The notes under the pieces were generated by a model. The model saw only the letters and a program-made list of their open reading frames with translations, was not told where the DNA came from and did no database searches. Below, one piece after another: positions 1 through 13,964 of a DNA stretch of 53,627 nucleotides (its first letter is position 1; every line of letters starts with the position of its first letter). Source of the stretch: Mucidula mucida (Eukaryota; Basidiomycota; Agaricomycetes; Agaricales; Physalacriaceae); contig JADNYV010000241.1 in the NCBI GenBank assembly GCA_015501055.1, positions 1 to 53,627 of the forward strand, written 5' to 3'. A program made the position numbers and the translations under genes.

Positions 1-199
1 GGATACGTCGTTGCGCGGAAATGATGTTTTCAAAATTGCTTTTTATGTTTGCCAGCGCCTTTCGTTCTTGGTGAAGGCCCTCGAGAGCGGGCGTGACTGT
101 GGCTTCAGAGTCGACGGCCAAGATATCCTGGTCGAGCTTAGGAAGGATAGTTGCCTGGATCTCATATAGCTCTAGGTCTGTCGGTGGAAGATTGGTCAT
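1..199 (-). CDS. F-box family A protein, N-terminal part, cut by window edge (copy 0)
   Basis: The minus strand reads MTNLPPTDLELYEIQ and continues to a sequence ending QRRI at the window edge, just where the paralogues enter the F-box (IPPEIW...). The same order of motifs is seen in the four tandem copies at 11.3-19.3 kb. Homology extends upstream of this Met in the same frame to about position 320 (motifs SHCSPCEALP and SVRLERRN), so the true start may lie further upstream behind an intron. F-box proteins normally recruit substrates to SCF ubiquitin ligases through Skp1. Whether the rest of this gene is intact cannot be seen. It is in opposite orientation to the array. Confidence 0.75.
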   Translation of the reverse strand, partial: MTNLPPTDLELYEIQATILPKLDQDILAVDSEATVTPALEGLHQERKALANIKSNFENIISAQRRI

Positions 200-540
200 G
201 GAAAGGTGATGACAACGAAAAGCAATTTGGTTTCGACGTTCAAGGCGAACGCTATGTCGGGGGAGGGCTTCGCACGGCGAACAGTGGGAGTCGATAGACG
301 TGTTTCGCAACCTGTTAAACGCGTGAGATTCCAGTATGGATTTGAAGTATGAATGAAATTATACCTTGCAAGACTCGAGTTAGAAAGGTCGCTTGTGGAT
401 TTGTGATAGAGAACGTCCGGAAAGACGGTACAAGAGATCGGAAGACACGATGAAGGGAGGATGTCCTAAGGAATAAGCGTTGTCAAACAGACGCGTCGCG
501 AACAACTGCGAAAATGCGCCTGTAAAATGTGTGAATACCC

Positions 541-650
541 AGGCTGACCGCGAAGACGAGAACGCACTTATGGGCTGCTATCCAACGAGGTGGGGAGAGA
601 ACTGAGGAATCAGGATATCGATGATGATGGTTAGAAGGAACAAGCTTCAG
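541..650 (-). repeat. Conserved upstream block of F-box family A (copy 0)
   Basis: Read on the minus strand, this contains TTCCTTCTAACCATCATC and then ATAAGTGCGTTCTCGTCTTC followed by CGGTCA. The same two segments stand in the same order upstream of the tandem copies at 11.3-19.3 kb. It lies about 350-450 bases upstream of the conserved Met, as in the other copies. It is probably promoter and 5' leader duplicated with the gene; no function is shown by the sequence itself. Confidence 0.6.
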
Positions 651-1185
651 ATGCCGGCCGGGCCTAAATCACCGCATCACTAATGTACGAACACTGATAC
701 TTACTGCTCGTTGCTCGGGTGTTTTCTAACCTAGCAACGCCACTGTAATTTCGAAGATGCGCACATCGACTCGCGACTCACCCCGCGCGGCGCGCGACTC
801 GCCTCGGGCCGGGCGCCTTGAAGACTAGTCACGTGCCGTGTTCATTCTTCTTCCACGACTCTCGCCTGACTAGCGCTAGCACCTTCTGATTGTCCTACAA
901 TACCACATCTCGCTTGAACTTAGCCCTGTCATTGGAACGAACTCCTGGAAACACCAGTACTGCCAGCCCGAATTGACATCGACTCCAATGATGATGTTCT
1001 CAGCGTCTCCACCTCATTCAATAATTTGTTTCTCAGCAATTCACCTCGACAGATCATCTTTGCTGATATGGCGGGCGTGCTACTCCGGCGGCTTTTCAGA
1101 AGTCCCGAAAGTTTCGCCTTCTCTTTGGATCGTGTTTATAAACAGGATCAAGAGACTGAGCCCTTCAAATTACGGTTCACCTCCC
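651..1185. other. Intergenic, divergent promoter region
   Basis: Lies between the minus-strand F-box copy and the plus-strand membrane protein. A GC-rich patch of CGCG-containing repeats is present near 780-815. A plus-strand frame from about 973 runs into the membrane protein without a stop, but it has no membrane-protein character, so it is treated as leader. No other gene was recognised. Confidence 0.4.
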
Positions 1186-2354
1186 ATGTCTGAATCCGAC
1201 ACGACATTGAACCCCAGAGACCACCAGGCAGATGTACTTTCAGCTTGGCTCAATGCTTACATCTTGGAGATCTTCTGCTACGCTGCGTACAGCGTTGTAT
1301 ATATGCTTTCCGTGTATCTTATTGGTATGCTCCTTTCACTCTACGAACCATACACAATCACTGACTTTTCTGCACACCAAGTGTTCAATTCCAAGGGCAA
1401 ACTGACACCTCAGCACAAAACCTTGGTATGCGTGATCACTGTCCTTTGGGCGGTGTTTTCCATGCGTGTTGGTTGCGTGTGGCATTTGGTGAATGCGATG
1501 TACATCGAACACGGCGCCTCGCGGGAGGACGAGCTCACGTATTTCAGCGATCCCGAGCCCGAGGCAGTCAAGGTACTCGTATCGATGTCGTTCTACATCC
1601 TGATAATGCTGGCCGATTTGATAATGGTACACACATTCCTATAGTTGCTTACTATCGCTGAACGACATTTAGATATGGCGTACTTGGGCAATCTACCTAC
1701 GCAGGTGGCTGGCAATTGTCTTACCTGTGCTTACTATGCTGACAGGATTAGGTGCGCATTCTTCTCACTGAAAATGTTGTTGCCGATGTCGCTTCTGGTA
1801 GTCGCTGTCGGGATCGGGATAGCGGTTGAGTTGATACCTGCCAGTGTTGACAGTGGAGACCTTGTTCGTCTACGATTCATTGACTGGAGCCCCATATACT
1901 TTTCAATGGCCGTCTGCACGAACACGCTGTGCACCGTTCTGATTCTTGGCCGTATCATCTTTTTCGCTGGCTGGCGCCATGCGTTGCGGACTTACTTCGG
2001 TATCATACATATCCTTGTGGAGTCGGCATTCATATATTCGAGCGCCTGTATCATCTACATTGCTCTACGCAGCTCTGTTGATCTTTCAAACAGTTTTAAG
2101 ATCACAGTAGCTGTGTATTCATACTTACACGCGCTGTTACCATCTATCACGGTACGTGTTTACGGCTTCTTCCTGTCACTCAAATCGAATTAAACCCCTT
2201 GTCTGCACAGTGCTTCGCCCCGACGCTTGTAGTTCTACGGGTGGCGTCAGGCCACGCCGTTACTACCGTGATGCCGTCGACGGGCGTCAGCGCTCGAATC
2301 CAATTCGCTGGTCGTAGCTCGGATGTGGACTTGGAAAACGATGCTGGCATGTGA
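1186..2354 (+). CDS. Seven-helix integral membrane protein, basidiomycete type
   Basis: Proposed exons are 1186-1324, 1382-1626, 1673-1751, 1802-2151 and 2211-2354, giving about 318 residues. Splicing joins MSESDTTL... to seven hydrophobic segments: the first begins LSAWLNAYILEIF, the third ends LADLIMIWRTW, the fourth is around LAIVLPVLTMLTG, the fifth around YFSMAVCTNTLCTVLIL, the sixth around HILVESAFIYSSACIIY, and the seventh leads into CFAPTLVVLRVASGHA. The motif of a short loop with an aromatic-rich RTW...RRW after helix three is typical of a large agaricomycete family of putative receptor-like proteins with no known ligand. The protein should sit in the plasma or an internal membrane. 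The start was chosen because it lies just ahead of helix one; an in-frame extension to about 973 is possible. Function is unknown. Confidence 0.75.
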
Positions 2355-3110
2355 ACGAACAACATACGCCCACAAGGAAACGAGAAGGCCCTTCCGGTCC
2401 TAGCCCCGACCTCGAAACCAAAGATATTGCACTTTTATTATGGACCATAAATGCATGACCGTATCATCTACTTACCTACTCTTCCCATCATACAACACTC
2501 GGACTACTTATTATTGATGTTCGCTGACATTCGAAATCGCTCCTATCTGCAATAGTAAAATAGCGCTTACGGATGGCAAGGCACGGGGCGGATATCGTAC
2601 CGTAGCGGATTACGGTGACCGCCGTCTATGTGGCGTTGTAAAAATCCAGAGAGAACATTGTTCATCTAACTAGCAAGCACTGCCACGATACATCGACAGC
2701 ACTCAGGAAGTCATCTCTCTGGAATCAAAATGGTGCTGCTATACCGCCATTATGCGATGGATCTAGACCAAGAATCAATGTAGCCCCTCAGTGGGCCTCA
2801 GATTCCCCACGATACGGTCGCGTGTGCTTGAACCACGCATCGAATAAATGAAAGCTCAATGTCGACTTCGTATACAGACCAATACTAGAGTTCTTCTCCA
2901 ACTCACCACCGTGACACTCATCTACTCGAAAGACGAAGGAAGACCCAACTGCGCCACACAATCACAAATCGCTATACTACTGTTTACTGTAATTCTCAAG
3001 AATATAAAGATAACCATACAAATACAAACGGGCACCAATAAGAACGAACGCTACAATAACGAGGATATACTTTCATTAATCAGTCAGTCCAAAACGCATC
3101 CCTCACCACC
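2355..3110. other. Intergenic region between convergent genes
   Basis: Holds the 3' ends of the membrane-protein gene and of SMC5. A reading frame at 2848-3255 has biased, low-complexity composition and overlaps the end of SMC5 on the other strand. Nothing else supportable was seen. Confidence 0.4.
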
Positions 3111-7774
<4,664 letters not shown>

Positions 7775-7917
7775 CTATTGAGGATGTGGTGGGCTGTTGA
7801 GGGTTGTGCGGCTTTGCCTGGGCGACGTGCCGGCGCCGCTTGAAATATTTAGACTCCGATATGGTAGCTGCCAGGCGCCTACGTTCTACCCAAGTAACAC
7901 CCCAGAATCTTATCGGA

Positions 7918-7987
7918 TCTACGCGTATACCGTTGCCGAGACGTTCATGGTCTGTTTTCGGCGACATTACCTGGGCCTGCCGTCCGG
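7918..7987 (+). repeat. Inverted repeat, left arm
   Basis: The arm runs from TCTACGCGTATACCGTTGCC to GGGCCTGCCGTCCGGA. It matches the reverse complement of 8956-9026 almost perfectly, with a two-base difference near its outer end (GTATACC against GTACC) and about 59 identical bases after that. The arm ends abruptly at TCCGGA on both sides. It could be a terminal repeat of a non-autonomous element or an inverted duplication of a regulatory piece. Confidence 0.85.
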
Positions 7988-8955
7988 ACCCTAGGTAATG
8001 CGCATGGCCCCCGCCCAAGCCCCGCCATCCCGCACAACTGAACATCAAGAAATGAATGTCTTGCATTCAGAGCAGGACAAAAACAAGCTCTCCTCCATAC
8101 ATCCTCCATACCAATACATTGTGACAGACTTGTTTCGCAAGGGTGGATGAAGAAATTGAACAAAGGAAAGGAGAGCATCTTCTAGAGAGACAAGGTGAGA
8201 CAAAGTAAGTACTACGATGGGCGGGTCTTGACAACGTGCTTGTGAGTTGTCTCAAGTTTGGGGCAGCACTGGAAGAACATACAGCAACGGAGTATGCTGA
8301 GTATGCATAACAAACGCGCCGAGGACACTCCAGGAAGATCCGTGTCGCGTCCGCGGAATGAGAAAGCGCCAAAGACGGGTAGGATGCGCGCCAAAGACGC
8401 GTGCACGCGATATCGTGAATGCAAGAGAGAAACACTCACATGATTAAAGCCACTCGAAGAGGATTAGCCTCGAGTCCTTGACACAACATGTTATTTCTAA
8501 CCTCAGTAAGGTGGATATGTGTGAGTGCTGCCAGTATGTTTAGTAAGAGGATTATATGCACTCACTTAACAGTCATCCTTGCATAAACTCAACAATCAGA
8601 GAAACTCTCAGTCAAACAATAAGGAGGTTAAGCTTGGGTTAAGCTATAGTACATATATGTGAAGTGCTAGAAAAAGGTTAAGAACACATAGCCACAAAAT
8701 AGTACGATGCCGATACGCGTTGAGGATGTGGAATGAAGAGAGCGTGGAAATTAGAAAACGCCACTCATGAGAGGACAGGACGCGCCGTGGGCACTGACTG
8801 GAATAGGTTGAGCATCAAGGTCACCCAGTGGTAGGAGATCTCAACACGTTTGAAAACACCTCGGCGCGCCCTGCGTTCATTGGACTGGCGCCCGATTATA
8901 CTGAGGTTGGCGTTGGGTTGGCACTGGGGTTGGCGGGACAGTCGCTGAGCTGGGT

Positions 8956-9026
8956 CTCCGGACGGCAGGCCCAGGTAATGTCGCCGAAAACAGACCATGA
9001 ACGTCTCGGCAACGGTACGCGTAGAG
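8956..9026 (-). repeat. Inverted repeat, right arm
   Basis: Reverse-complement partner of 7918-7987, about 970 bases away. It ends about 140 bases upstream of the start of the glutamine-synthetase-like gene, so it lies in or near that promoter. The left arm lies about 150 bases upstream of the SMC5 start, so the two arms sit symmetrically at the two divergent promoters. Confidence 0.85.
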
Positions 9027-9127
9027 CACATCGCCGCATTCTGCCGGCCACCCCCTCAAACGAATGTATTGTACGTGATTAGTCCATATCGTAAATCTTA
9101 CAGAACCCCAAAGCCTCAAACGACTCC

Positions 9128-9133
9128 TATAAA
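9128..9133 (+). promoter_or_regulatory. TATA-like box of the glutamine-synthetase-like gene
   Basis: TATAAA lies 35 bases ahead of the chosen start codon at 9168. An out-of-frame ATG at 9140 lies between them and would open a short overlapping upstream frame if transcription starts before it. The spacing leaves little room for a leader, so the assignment is tentative. Confidence 0.3.
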
Positions 9134-9167
9134 GCAGCCATGATTGCGTTAGCATTGCCCCACCATC

Positions 9168-10789
9168 ATGTCCTCCCCAGATCTTCTCGCCTTTGGTATC
9201 CCTTACACGCCCTCCACTCTGGATACCCCACCACCTGTGAAGCCCTCTGATCTCGCAGGTCTCGGTATATGTACGTTCCACCGCTGTTCTGTATTCCCCG
9301 TATTGACCAAACCCAGCCTATGTCCGCGTAGTATGGATCGACTTTACCAACATCACCAGATGCCGCGTCGTTTCTCTAAAGCACTTTCTCAAAATAATGC
9401 AATCTTCTCGTCCGGGTCTAGCAGTGGCCATCGCCGTCATGGGCATGGTCGACCTGCGCCTTGCAGATGGCGTGTCCGCGGTTGGAGAATGGTTCTATGT
9501 CATTGACACGTCCACGCTCAGAATCTGTCCGTACGAAGAGGGCTTAGCCACCGTCATGGGGAATTTCCAGCACAAGGTGCCGGTACCTGTGAACGGATTC
9601 CCTTCGCTTCAAGTGGACCTTTGTCCGCGGACTATATTAGACCGCGTTGTGGAGTGCATCCATTTTTAGCAGTCATGACGTGTCTAATACGCGTTATAGG
9701 ATGGCTAAACGAGACGCGTCTGTAGAATTCCTCGTGGGCTTCGAGACGGAATTCATTCTGCTCAAGTCTACTAGACCCATCGGCGGCGCTCACGAGCACT
9801 TGTACGCAGCGTGCAACGGGCTCCTCACAGGCAGCGTGGAATCACGTATTTTGCGCGAGATTTCTGACTCTCTAATCGGCGGCGGTGTCGATGTCTCTAT
9901 GTATCATCCTGAAGCTGCACCTGGACAGGTATTAGGTCGCTTTAACACTGCTTTTATTGACTTACACTCCTTATAGTACGAACTCATCACCGGTCCTTTG
10001 CCGCCCTTGGAAGCCGCCGACGCTCTCGTCTATACACGCGAGACCATCATCAACGTCGCTGCCAAACATGGACTCCGAGCCACCTTTGCACCACGCATCT
10101 ATGCTCATATGCCCGGCAGTGGCGCGCACACCCATATATCCGTCCACTCCACCAAAGGCGACGTTAAGCCCCTAAAATGCATGGCGTCTTTCGAAGAATC
10201 GTTCTTAGCAGGTGTATTGAAGCACGCCAAAGCCATCCCGGCGGTTACGCTCCCGCTACCTGCTTCTTATCAGCGCATGACTGACGGTGTTTGGTCTGGT
10301 GGAACGTACATCTGCTGGGGAACGGATAATCGCGAGACGCCGATTCGGTTGACGAATCTTGAGTCTCCATTGTCCCGGAACTTTGAGGTTCGCTTCGTTG
10401 ACGCTACATCAAACCCTGTAAGTTGATCATGCCAACTGGTCTTCAAATTAGATTTGATGTGTCTTTAGTATCTCGCTCTTGCCATGATACTCGGCACAGG
10501 CGCTCATGGTATCAAGCAATCTGAGCCGCTTGTCTCGAAAGATTTAAATGGGCGCCTGTCCGCGGCCCAACTGACGCCTGAGGATCGTGTGGCATTGGGT
10601 ATTACCGAGCGGTTCCCGTTGACTTGGGACGCGGCTAGAGAAGCTTTCGCGAAGGACGCGATGTCTGAGGCTATCCTGGGCAAGTCGGTGGTTAGCCATT
10701 ATTTGTCAGTACAGGAGCTGATGGCAGCTTCGCTGGAGAGCGAGGTAGATGAGGAGAAGAAGGCAACCAAGTTGGTAGAGTATTTCTGA
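9168..10789 (+). CDS. Glutamine-synthetase-like enzyme (FluG C-domain type)
   Basis: Five exons are proposed: 9168-9270, 9317-9653, 9700-9928, 9977-10417 and 10469-10789, giving about 476 residues. The chain has the order of a GS catalytic domain. An N-terminal strand YVRVVWIDFTNITRCRVV is followed by the metal-site segment EFLVGFETEF, the glutamate segment YHPEAAPGQYELITGP, the GS signature HMPGSGAHTHISV, and a late R-F-V-D-A-T-SNPYLALA segment before a helical tail. GS enzymes ligate ammonia to glutamate. Stand-alone fungal members of this FluG-like branch more often act on other amines or have unknown substrates, and the amidohydrolase half of FluG is absent here. The second intron uses the donor GTGCAT, which restores the frame as VVE/MAKRD. 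The length is normal and no catalytic segment is missing. The exact substrate is unknown. Confidence 0.88.
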
Positions 10790-11190
10790 AGTATACATTT
10801 TAGATTTTTTGGTAGAATTTGAAGAGTAATTCTTGTGATTTTGGAATAGGAATGTAAGCTCTGCATTTTCAAGTTATTATGTGGCGCATCACTTGTCGTA
10901 AACCCCCAGAGATGTGTTTCGTGTGATCTTTCTGCTTGGATATTTCTTGGATTAGGTTTGATTGGCTGTAGGCCCTTCCGCACCATTTGGAAAGCCAGCT
11001 GTGCCAGAGTCTTGCCTTGACGCAAGTTGGTGGATACGGCGCGGATTTTGGTGGCGATCATATGGCGGTAATGCGATTCTCATCGTCCGAGCCAAGTAAA
11101 GAAATGGAGCTCCAGGAGCAGGATACTTATTCGCTCAGTATGCATTTCTTATAAATCGGCGAGGTCAGCCCGGGCCGAAGTTGCCAGCTT
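10790..11190. other. Intergenic, 3' flank of the GS-like gene
   Basis: AT-rich 3' flank with no recognisable coding. A minus-strand frame at 10699-11061 overlaps the end of the GS-like gene and has no family resemblance. Confidence 0.4.
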
Positions 11191-11340
11191 GCTGCTCGTG
11201 ATCACTGGGCCGCGGTTCTTTCTTCTAACCTAAACCACCATTATCGGCGGTCCTGCATCTGTAGTATTTCTTCACAATCGTTAACCAAGCAGTTGGCCCA
11301 AAACGCGATCAAGTACGTTCTCGTCTTCACGGCCATCATG
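11191..11340 (+). repeat. Conserved upstream block of F-box family A (copy 1)
   Basis: Contains CTCGTGATCACTGGGCCGCG, then GTTCTTTCTTCTAACC, and further on GTTCTCGTCTTCACGGCCAT. The same elements in the same order precede copies 2 and 4 and, weaker, copy 3. It is a duplicated promoter/leader. Confidence 0.6.
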
Positions 11341-13258
11341 CCCGTTTACAGTGGATCTGACACGCGGATTACAGAGTTGCGTCGGTTCAAAACGGCGCTT
11401 ATTTTCTGTGGCATCCTTCATTCATCGGGTCCTCCAACTTCCTGTATCGTCTCAGGAAGCGTCCTTCATCGCTTGTTCTTTTTTTACCTCGACTCCAAGT
11501 CGGCACCTAGTTCGTTTGCATCGCGTAGACTGGAATCTCGCGCGTATCACATATTGCAAGTGATTTCTATGAAATCCAACTGCTCGTCATGTGGGGCTCA
11601 GCTTCCTCAGCGTAGCACTCGTCTTGAACGTCACATCCAGACATTTGTTCCTTTCCATTGCCTTTCCGTGTCCAACCTTCCACCGACAGAACTAGAACTG
11701 TCCAAGATCCAAACCGCTATACTACCTCCTCTTGACCAAGATATCGTGGTTGTGGACTCCGCAATCACTGCAGCGCGCCTCGCGCTAGAGTCCCTGGAGC
11801 AAGAGCGAGATGCGCTGAAGAGCATAAAACGTGATTTTGAAAATATCATTTCCGTGCGACGTCGTATCCCCCCAGAGATCTGGTCTGAGATCTTCCTGTA
11901 TGGAGATTCTTGGCACGACAGGGACCCGGACGAAGTGATCGATTGGACGTCGCGCATCATCTGGCAGCTCCGTCAGGTGTGTCAGACCTGGCGCAAGCTT
12001 GCTTTGTCTCTCCATTCGTGCTGGTCGGTCATGGTGCTTCGTTTTTCAGAGCGCTGGCCAGCATCTGAGAAGGACGTAGAACTCATATCCTTTGTCCTTG
12101 AGTTCCCGCCCACATCTGCTGGATATCACCCTTATCCATCGCAGCGCCGAAGATTTTCCTGTGCCGAATCGAATGCGAGAGATGGTGTTCGCAGAATCCT
12201 ATCGGTGGCGGACAGCCCATCTGTTTGATTACCACCCAGTCAGACCGGAGTTGCTCTATGCACCTCTTCGTGGCCGGCTGCCTCTGCTGGAACACTTGGA
12301 TTTCCAATCCGACATAGGGATGGACTCTGACAACGCAATAATATCGATTTTCAAGGATTGTCCACGTCTGGTGAATGTTACGCTCATCACAGAATATTGT
12401 TTCGTCGAGGTTCCAGTTAAACAGCTTACATGCTTACGTTTCGACGAGCATGAGCCAAGTTGGCGTTTGGTGGAATTGATTGGCCAGTGTTCGTTGCTTG
12501 AAAGTCTTCACGTGGAGTTTGACGACTGGACGGAGCACCCTTTGCTGCAGTCCGTAACTCTCCCGTGTCTTCGCAACCTGAATGTACTCGATCCTCATCT
12601 CCTGGATTGCCTTACTCTGCCTCGATTGGAGGTAGCTGCTTTTGACCAGGCATATCGTGATCTCCATCCTAACACACTCTACTCCTTCTATCGCCTCATC
12701 CAACGTTCCAATTGTGCACGTAATCTCACCGAACTCCAGATTAGTGATGCATCGTTGATTCTACATTGCTCTGAACCCCATCTTCTCCTCTCCCTTCTCT
12801 CTCAGACCACCGGACTCGCTAAGCTGAAGCTGTCGGCATCAGTGTCGGATGATCAATCCAATACACCGGATGATCATAGTGTAACACGAGTCATGGACGT
12901 TATGCGAGCCCTGGAGATCGTCCCAGGGCACCACCGCGTCGCTTTCCTTCCTCGACTAGTGTCACTCCAAATCACGGTGACTGGGCATAAGGACCTGGAC
13001 TGCATTCCTTACCTCGAACCTTATGCCGACTTTGTTGCCATGCTCAAAGTCCGGCATGCAGCGGTCGGACTCAGACTCAAGGAGTTCGGGTTTAATCTTG
13101 TAACGGACCTGGTATGCCACGAGTGTGATGATGGTGTTGCGCACCAACATCGCCCTGTTTTCAATGATGACGAATGGGCTGCTCTCCGTGGATTAGCTGG
13201 AGATGGGATGTCGTTGAACATTTGTTTTCCTGGGATTTTCACTATTAAGCCTGTATGA
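11293..13258 (+). pseudogene. F-box family A, tandem copy 1, frameshifted
   Basis: The first frame gives an N-terminal stretch, the conserved motif LPPTELELSKIQTAILPPLDQ, a short coiled coil (ALESLEQERDALKSIK) and a good F-box, IPPEIWSEIFLYGDSW to QVCQTWRKLALSLH. At about 12100-12115 the paralogue reading LERSRQHLL is replaced by a sequence two bases shorter (GAGTTCCCGCCCACAT against GAGCGCTCCCGCCAGCAT). The original frame then ends at 12228, while the rest of the protein continues in another frame (HLLDITLIHR... to 13258) with leucine-rich repeat-like character and no further stop. Either the gene is dead, or two bases were lost in assembly, or a short intron is removed here. The long intact downstream frame suggests a recent lesion. 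Confidence 0.65.
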
Positions 13259-13647
13259 CTTGGCTGGAGAGTAGGACATCATCCGGCCGTAGCTTACTGG
13301 TATCTTTACTATATCGACAAGTACTTGCTTGTATAGTGATGGATCGAATCGTAGCAGTTTAGTCGGCAAAGCCCCAAGTAAGGCTGTACCGTTTTTGCAT
13401 AGGCGCGCTCCAGAAGTACGAAGGACTGTACTAAGGTTGGACTCGATTCTAAGTATGACATCGTTAACTGTGTACCTAAGTTGTATAGCTGTCCGACTCC
13501 CGATCCTGACAGCCAGACTACGCGGCGTCGCGTCTTGTAAGTTGGATGGCATTTTCCCACTTTATCTGGCATAGAAATCTGTTTTGGAACGAACAACTTG
13601 GGGGCATGCCGAGGTCATCATCCTGTCGCTGGATCAGTCGACGGAAA
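13259..13647. other. Spacer between F-box copies 1 and 2
   Basis: The 3' flank of copy 1. It includes GGCGCGCTCCAGAAGTACG followed by AAGGACT near 13402-13427, a segment that reappears at the deletion scar of copy 3 (about 16932-16960). No gene was seen; frames on the minus strand (13193-13596) match nothing known. Confidence 0.4.
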
Positions 13648-13810
13648 GGGAAGTGCTCATGATCGGTTCTTCCTTCTAACCACCACAATCACTATCAGCG
13701 ATTCTCTATCCAAAGCGTTTTTCCGCCTCCGACTCGCTGACCAGTAGCTCGCTCACTAGCAGCTCATAAGTGCGTTCTCGTCTCCACGGTCATTTCATGC
13801 ATCTGACAGG
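13648..13810 (+). repeat. Conserved upstream block of F-box family A (copy 2)
   Basis: Contains GGTTCTTCCTTCTAACCACC, TCTATCCAAAGCGTTTTTCC, CCAGTAGCTCGCTCACTAGC and CGTTCTCGTCTCCACGGTCA. The elements are nearly identical and equally spaced in copy 4 (17347-17515). It is probably the promoter of the only intact copy. Confidence 0.65.
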
Positions 13811-13964
13811 CACCATTCAGAGTTGTGGCTTTCAACAGCGCGTTTCCTTTGACATCCTTTATCCATCGCGTCTTCCAACCTTCTGTACCGTCTCTCTGCA
13901 CGCGTTCTTCGTCGCCAATCGACAAGTGTCCTTCTTACCTCGAGGCGGCACCTAGTTCGTAAGT

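Noticed and set aside
8430..8520. Possible solo LTR (minus strand TGTTGTGTCAAGGACTCG)
   Set aside because: No matching second end, target duplication or internal retroelement sequence could be found by eye.
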